This document shows positions 59,435 to 64,000 of a stretch of DNA of 64,000 nt, piece by piece (the first letter of the stretch is position 1; every line of letters begins with the position of its first letter). Made by a program: the position numbers and the translations under genes. Source of the stretch: Microthrixaceae bacterium (GTDB taxonomy: Bacteria; Actinomycetota; Acidimicrobiia; Acidimicrobiales; Poriferisodalaceae); the NCBI GenBank assembly GCA_011523825.1, contig WTFX01000008.1:1-64000 (forward strand). The letters run 5' to 3'. The notes under the pieces are model-generated. The model was not told the origin of the DNA and did no database searches. It was given only the letters and a program-made list of their open reading frames with translations.

Positions 59435-60673
59435 TCAGCGGGTTGTCGTGAACTGGATCGGCAGGTAGCGGGGACCGCGGACCTGTCCGCCGGCCCAGGT
59501 GACCGAGTGGGGTTCGCTCACCTCGAAGTCAGGAATGCGCTCGAACCAAGTGCGCAGTGCAATGTCCATTTCCATACGGGCCAAGTTCGATCCGGCGCAG
59601 CGATGGATGCCGACGCCGAACGCCACATGGCGGTTATGCGGCCGGTCCAGGATCACCTCGTCGGGGCGCTCGAACATCTCCGGGTCGCGGTTTGCGCCCG
59701 GGAAGTTCATGAGCACCTTGCTGCCTTGGGGAATCGTGACGCCCTCGTAGTCGATGTCGGTCGCGGCTCGACGTCCCATGGTCACTGGCGAGTAGAAGCG
59801 CAGCAGCTCCTCGATGGCCGACGGCCACAGCTCAGGCTCGGCCGCCATGCGCTCGCGGTCAGCGGGGTGGGTACCGAAATGCCACAGCGCTGAGCCGATC
59901 GAGCTCCAGGTTGTGTCGATGCCCGCGATGAGCTGCAGGTTGAGCATGCCCACCACCATGACCGGGTCAATGAGATTGCCTTCGTCGTCGGTTCCCGACA
60001 GCAGTGCCGAGACGAAGCCGTCGTCGGGATTGGCCTGCCGCTCTTCGACGACCTCGTAGAAGAACTGCCTGATGACCTTGCGGTACTTGATGCGAAGCTC
60101 GGGATTCGTCAGCCCGAGTTCCAGCAAGCAGCGGATCCAGTGCGTGAATTCCTCGACGCGGCTCTCGTCGATGCCCAGCAGGTGGGCGATGACCCGGGGC
60201 GGGATCTGCTGTGCGTACTGCCCGGCACCGTCCACCTTGCCGTCGTCGATGAACTCCTCGATCAGCCGGTTGGCGAGCTCGGTGGTGTACGCGCGGTGCG
60301 ACTCCACCGCCTTGGGCGCGAAATGCGGCAGCAGCAGCCGGCGGGTCCAGCCGTGGACCGGCGGATCCTCAGAAATCGGAGCGGCGTTCGTGCCGTACTT
60401 CTCGAAGGTCGGATCGGCGAGCAGATCCTCGATGACCTCCGGCGGCGGCGAGGTCACCAGGGGATCGCTGCTGGACAACTCGGGGACCATCTTCGCAAGC
60501 GCCTGCACGTCCTCGTAGCGGGTGGGCAGGAACGAGCCACCCCATCGCTCGGTATGGGCGATCGGGCAGCGCTGCCGCAGCTCGTCCCACACCGGCGCCG
60601 GATCGCGCACATAGCCCGGGTCGAAGATGTCGTAGTCGGTGTCCCAGTCGTCGACGGGTGCTGTATCAGTCAT
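59435..60673 (-). CDS. Cytochrome P450
   Basis: The 412-aa soluble P450 has the I-helix motif AGIDTT, the ExxR of the K helix (EELLRF region) and the haem loop FGVGIHRCAGSNLARME. It resembles the P450 at 62848 closely, sharing LQLIAGIDTTWSSIG. AAGGGA precedes the ATG. It sits between the double-TetR regulator and the alkylsulfatase on the same strand, and electron-transfer partners are not seen. Confidence 0.94.
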   Translation of the reverse strand: MTDTAPVDDWDTDYDIFDPGYVRDPAPVWDELRQRCPIAHTERWGGSFLPTRYEDVQALAKMVPELSSSDPLVTSPPPEVIEDLLADPTFEKYGTNAAPISEDPPVHGWTRRLLLPHFAPKAVESHRAYTTELANRLIEEFIDDGKVDGAGQYAQQIPPRVIAHLLGIDESRVEEFTHWIRCLLELGLTNPELRIKYRKVIRQFFYEVVEERQANPDDGFVSALLSGTDDEGNLIDPVMVVGMLNLQLIAGIDTTWSSIGSALWHFGTHPADRERMAAEPELWPSAIEELLRFYSPVTMGRRAATDIDYEGVTIPQGSKVLMNFPGANRDPEMFERPDEVILDRPHNRHVAFGVGIHRCAGSNLARMEMDIALRTWFERIPDFEVSEPHSVTWAGGQVRGPRYLPIQFTTTR

Positions 60674-60727
60674 GGGGCAGTATCCCTTCTTGGTTGCCGG
60701 TTCAGTCTTCCAGGGTGCGTTCGGGAG

Positions 60728-61909
60728 TCATCGTGCCGGGTGCTCCTCGAAACTGAGCATCCGGGCGAGCAGCGTCGCCGCCTGCGGCTCGAGCTCGATC
60801 GGGTTCCGACCGAGCGCTGTGGCGAACAGGGGCTCGAACAGCGACCACGCCAACTGGGCGGCAGCGACGAGCAGGTAGCGGCAGCGTTCGGGAGCAGTCG
60901 GTCTGCCATGCCGGCTGCGATGGCGGTCGAGCAGGGCGCCAACGACGGGGAAGTGGTCGCCGTCCGCGGCCAGCTTGGCGTCGAGGGCGATGTGTGTGAG
61001 CGCACGGACGTAGCCCGGATGTGCCCGCGTCGAGAAGAAATCGGGGATCAAGCCGGGACCGGACTCGTTTGCGTAGTACTGGTCGCGAATCCGCCGGGAC
61101 GCTTGGGCCAGCACTTCGTTTGCCGAGCCGAAATAGTGGTGGATGAGCCCGTAGTTCACGCCGGCACGTGTGGCGAGTTGGCGTCCCGATATGGATGACG
61201 GCGTCCGGCTGGCGAGCAAGTCGACGGCTGCCGCCACGAGGCGCTGTTCGGCCCGGGCTCGGCCCGTCGTCCGAGGTCGCGCCGACGCCTGAGGTCCGCG
61301 GGCGTGCAGTCGTCTGGAGGCGAATCTGCCGCCGGCGAACGGTCCGCGCCCCGCGTGTAGATGCTCGATGGTCAGCACCAGCTCCCGGTCGACAAGATCT
61401 GCGTCGTCGTCGAGACCGGCGGAACGCACCAGCGGCGTACGGTGAATGCTGACACCGAGCTGCATGGCACATGACAAGGCGACCAGCGTGTCGAGTGCAT
61501 CGGAAGTCAGCTCGGGGCGCAGCGTCGCCAGCCCGGTGCGGTAGCTGTGGATGATCGGATGCTCCGGTCGCAGCGCGAGTGTTGCTTGATCGAGTTGGAT
61601 CTGGGTCAGCGCCCGCACAAACGAGTCGTGCCGCATCACGGTGCCCGGGGTGGGTACCAGCGCGCCGGGCGGGAAGGCATCGGCGACGAATGCGTCGCTG
61701 AGACGGTCGAGTACCTGCCGGCACAGTTCGCGCTTGGAACCGAAGTGCCGGTGGATCTGTGCGTAGTTGACCCCGGCTGCTGCTGCGATGCGCCGACCCG
61801 AGACAGCCGAGGGCGGTTCGACCGAGAGCAACTCAGTCGCGGCGTCGATCAGCGCGGCCGCGGGATGGGGCTGCGAGGGGAGATCGTGGTCGGCGTCAAG
61901 TGCAGCCAC
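60728..61909 (-). CDS. Tandem TetR regulator with two HTH domains in one chain
   Basis: The 393-aa protein contains two complete TetR units. The first HTH (residues about 17-66) holds SGRRIAAAAGVNYAQIHRHF. The second (about 219-268) holds SGRQLATRAGVNYGLIHHYF. Each is followed by a helical ligand-type domain. Since the helices are so similar, an internal duplication is likely. One chain could bind a palindrome as a pseudodimer. GTG 61909 is chosen for the leaderless-type -10 (TACATT) and because a longer frame has only an unlikely N-terminus. It probably regulates the P450/alkylsulfatase genes downstream or the divergent TauD gene. Confidence 0.88.
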   Translation of the reverse strand: MAALDADHDLPSQPHPAAALIDAATELLSVEPPSAVSGRRIAAAAGVNYAQIHRHFGSKRELCRQVLDRLSDAFVADAFPPGALVPTPGTVMRHDSFVRALTQIQLDQATLALRPEHPIIHSYRTGLATLRPELTSDALDTLVALSCAMQLGVSIHRTPLVRSAGLDDDADLVDRELVLTIEHLHAGRGPFAGGRFASRRLHARGPQASARPRTTGRARAEQRLVAAAVDLLASRTPSSISGRQLATRAGVNYGLIHHYFGSANEVLAQASRRIRDQYYANESGPGLIPDFFSTRAHPGYVRALTHIALDAKLAADGDHFPVVGALLDRHRSRHGRPTAPERCRYLLVAAAQLAWSLFEPLFATALGRNPIELEPQAATLLARMLSFEEHPAR

Positions 61910-61915
61910 ACGGCT

Positions 61916-61921
61916 AATGTA
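61916..61921 (-). promoter_or_regulatory. -10 hexamer for a leaderless GTG start
   Basis: On the minus strand TACATT (TANNNT) lies at -12 to -7 of the GTG at 61909. This supports the shorter start of the tandem TetR gene. Confidence 0.5.
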
Positions 61922-61973
61922 CGCCCAGGGCGTCGCTGCAGAGTGCCGCGAGTGGCCGCAAAGGGGTATTGAC

Positions 61974-62819
61974 GTGCGCATCAACGCCGTGCAGACCAGG
62001 GAGTACGACCGAATCCGGGTTGAACCGCTGACTGGCACCATCGGTGCGGAAATCTCTGGAGTCGACCTGCGTGAGCTCGACGACGAGCTGATCGCCGAGC
62101 TTCATGACGCCTGGATGGCCCACAAAGTGCTGTTCTTCCGGGATCAGGAACTGACTCAGGCCCAGCACGTGGCCTACGGCAAGGCATTCGGCGAACTCGA
62201 AGTCCACCCCTTCACGCGCAACGTGCCCGAGCACCCTGAGATCATCGTGCTCGAGTCCACTGCAGACAGCTTTCAGGCCGCCGAAACCTGGCACTCGGAT
62301 GTGACTTTTCGCGAGTGCCCGCCTCTCGGATCAATACTGATGGGGCGGATTGTTCCCTCCTACGGCGGGGATACCTGCTGGGCGAACATGGAGCTGGCCT
62401 ACGCGCAGTTGCCCGACGACGTCAAGAGCCAGATCGAGGGGCGCTACGCGATCCACTCCTTCGTCAAGGCATTCGGCCGCAACATGAACGAGAGCGAGCA
62501 GGAAGAGGTTCGCCAGAAGTACCCCGACCAGAAGCATCCGGTCGTTCGCACACATCCCGTGACCGGGGCCAAGAGCCTGTTTGTGAACCGCACCTTCACG
62601 CTCACGATCGACGGCATGACGCCCGACGAGAGCCGTGCGCTGCGCCGACGCCTGTATGCACAAGCGGCCGAACCGGAGTTCCAGTGCCGCTTCCGCTGGC
62701 GTCCCGGCTCGATCGCCCAGTGGGACAACCGCTGCACCCAGCATTACGCAGTGCCCGATCACGGCGGCCTGCACCGGCGCATGGAGCGGGTCACCCTGCT
62801 GGGTGACCGACCCGTCTAG
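61974..62819 (+). CDS. TauD/TfdA-family 2-oxoglutarate-dependent dioxygenase
   Basis: The 281-aa enzyme has HSD (His107, Asp109, in ETWHSDVTFRE) and the distal His/Arg region WDNRCTQHYAV...RRMERVTLLG. IRVEPLTGTIGAEISGVDL is the classical TauD start. GTG 61974 is preceded by AAGGGG with a 7-nt spacer. It is divergent from the tandem TetR and is followed after 28 bp by a P450 gene, so both may be controlled together. Confidence 0.9.
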   Translation: MRINAVQTREYDRIRVEPLTGTIGAEISGVDLRELDDELIAELHDAWMAHKVLFFRDQELTQAQHVAYGKAFGELEVHPFTRNVPEHPEIIVLESTADSFQAAETWHSDVTFRECPPLGSILMGRIVPSYGGDTCWANMELAYAQLPDDVKSQIEGRYAIHSFVKAFGRNMNESEQEEVRQKYPDQKHPVVRTHPVTGAKSLFVNRTFTLTIDGMTPDESRALRRRLYAQAAEPEFQCRFRWRPGSIAQWDNRCTQHYAVPDHGGLHRRMERVTLLGDRPV

Positions 62820-62847
62820 ATCCGGCTCTGCGAATCAGAGGGCAGCG

Positions 62848-64000
62848 ATGGCCTACACGGACGACGCGGCTTCAACCATTCCGCCAGTCGCGGACTTCGC
62901 CACCGACTGGGATTTCAACGATCCGGCGTGGGTGAACGATCCGTTCCCCATTTGGGACGAACTACGCGGTCGCTGTCCGATGGGTCGTTCGGAACGGTTT
63001 AACGAGGGCGTGTGGCTGCCGCTGAACTACGACGACATCGTCGACATCGCGAACGACCCTGAGACTTTCTCCAACGTTCACCATGGCATCCGTCGCGGCG
63101 GAACCGTCGAGCGGGGATACTTCCCGCCGATCAACTCCGATCCCCCCGACCACCTGGAGATCCGCCGCAGCCTGCTGCCCTTCTTCGCGCCGAAGCGCAT
63201 CGAGAGCTGGCGAAGCCACATCGCTGCCGACTGCGAAGCGCGGGCCGCAGCCATTGCCGAGCGAGGTCACGGCGACGCCGCGGTCGACTACAGCCAGCAC
63301 ATCCCGGTGGGCGCGATCGCCGCGATCCTGGGCATCGACCCGGCTGACGGCGATCAATTCCGGGCTTGGATCTTCGACATCCTGTCGGTCGGCCCGAATG
63401 ACGGTGCGGTGCTCCAGCAGGCGATCTTCGAGGTGCGCGAGTACATGGCGAAGGCCATGGCTGCGCGGCGCGTCGAACCCAGCGACGACCTCATCAGCCA
63501 CCTCGTGACCACCTCGATGGGCGGCGAACCGCTGCCTGATCACCTCATCGAGCGAATGCTGGTGCTGCAGCTCATCGCCGGCATCGACACCACGTGGAGT
63601 TCCATCGGCGCGGCGCTGTGGCATCTCGCCACCAATGACGAGGATCGCCGCCGTCTCGTCGCCGAGCCCGAGCTGCTGCCCACCGCCATGGAGGAATTCC
63701 TCCGGGCGTATGCGCCGGTGAACGTGGCGAGGCGGGTGGCCGCCGACACCGAGGTCAACGGCGTCCAGATGCAGGCAGGGGACCACGTGATGATGACGTT
63801 CCCCATAGCGTGCCGTGACCCCGAGCGATTCGACCGGGCAGACGAGGTGGTCATCGATCGCACAGAGAATCGACACATCGCTTTCGGGGCCGGCATTCAC
63901 CGCTGCATCGGCTCGAATCTGGCTCGCCTCGAGATGGAGATCGCGCTCGAGACCTGGCTGCGCCACATGCCCGAGTATTCGATCTCACCGGGGGCCGAAG
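62848..64000 (+). CDS. Cytochrome P450, 3' end cut off by the window
   Basis: The frame from ATG 62848 (CAGAGGGCAGCG upstream) stays open to the last base, giving 384 residues. The I-helix AGIDTT and the haem loop FGAGIHRCIGSNLAR are present; only the last about 20-30 residues are missing. It is a paralogue of the P450 at 59435. With the TauD gene before it, it forms a likely oxidative operon. Confidence 0.93.
   Translation, partial: MAYTDDAASTIPPVADFATDWDFNDPAWVNDPFPIWDELRGRCPMGRSERFNEGVWLPLNYDDIVDIANDPETFSNVHHGIRRGGTVERGYFPPINSDPPDHLEIRRSLLPFFAPKRIESWRSHIAADCEARAAAIAERGHGDAAVDYSQHIPVGAIAAILGIDPADGDQFRAWIFDILSVGPNDGAVLQQAIFEVREYMAKAMAARRVEPSDDLISHLVTTSMGGEPLPDHLIERMLVLQLIAGIDTTWSSIGAALWHLATNDEDRRRLVAEPELLPTAMEEFLRAYAPVNVARRVAADTEVNGVQMQAGDHVMMTFPIACRDPERFDRADEVVIDRTENRHIAFGAGIHRCIGSNLARLEMEIALETWLRHMPEYSISPGAE

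Noticed and set aside
60728..62041. Longer start of the tandem TetR gene (at 62041)
   Set aside because: The extra 44 residues show no TetR features and overlap the divergent TauD start region. The GTG at 61909 has a well-placed -10 element.

Overview
The window is high-GC DNA that looks like a (probably marine) actinobacterium, most likely of the Acidimicrobiia type. The basis is gene content, not a marker gene: three F420/FMN luciferase-like oxidoreductases, a furA-katG pair, a 13E12/DUF222-type gene, many SDRs, TauD dioxygenases, P450s and a cupin resembling DMSP lyase. Several genes also look leaderless, with a TANNNT -10 hexamer starting exactly 12 nt before the start codon. No rRNA, tRNA, CRISPR array or integrase was seen.

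Layout. (1) 1-2.3 kb: a truncated DUF222 gene, a 55-bp direct repeat that starts at base 1 (probably an assembly-graph scar), a small leaderless two-gene unit and an orphan Phd-type antitoxin. (2) 2.36-13.75 kb: a putative anti-phage island. It holds a C5-cytosine methyltransferase, a vsr-like remnant, an unrecognised 1030-aa protein, a 1784-aa DUF1998-type helicase and a Cas4/RecB-like PD-(D/E)XK nuclease. The set resembles a Druantia-type system. The island lies between two direct copies of the 3' end of cysC. (3) 13.6-22.3 kb: a seven-gene minus-strand operon. It encodes a sterol-desaturase-type hydroxylase, two sulfotransferases (one fused to an SDR), a DUF1214-like protein and the PAPS-forming enzymes CysD, CysNC and CysC. 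I read it as a route that hydroxylates and then sulfates an unknown lipid-like molecule. (4) 22.5-32.6 kb: cupin, methyltransferase, alcohol dehydrogenase, a MerR regulator with a copper P-type ATPase whose promoter is CueR-like, SDRs, a rhodanese, a decayed mazEF pair, an SRPBCC protein and the DMSP-lyase-like cupin. (5) 32.7-47.4 kb: furA-katG, a PhnD-like protein, a luciferase-like oxidoreductase, a hydrolase, a class IV aminotransferase, a redoxin-DsbD fusion that appears to be a selenoprotein (in-frame UGA followed by a SECIS-like hairpin), an orphan molybdenum hydroxylase subunit, a nitronate monooxygenase, another oxidoreductase, an SDR and a CoA transferase. (6) 47.5-53.5 kb: a catabolic block for an aromatic or cyclic compound. 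(7) 53.5-64 kb: a sulfate-ester and oxygenase block with a TetR, two TauD-type dioxygenases, a CxPxR sulfatase, an alkylsulfatase, two related P450s and a regulator with two TetR domains.

Sulfur runs through much of the window: PAPS synthesis, sulfotransfer, sulfate-ester cleavage, a rhodanese and probable DMSP cleavage. The observations most worth testing are the probable UxxC selenoprotein at 39226-40401, the cysC-bracketed defence island at 2363-13751, and the sulfated-lipid operon at 13625-22336.
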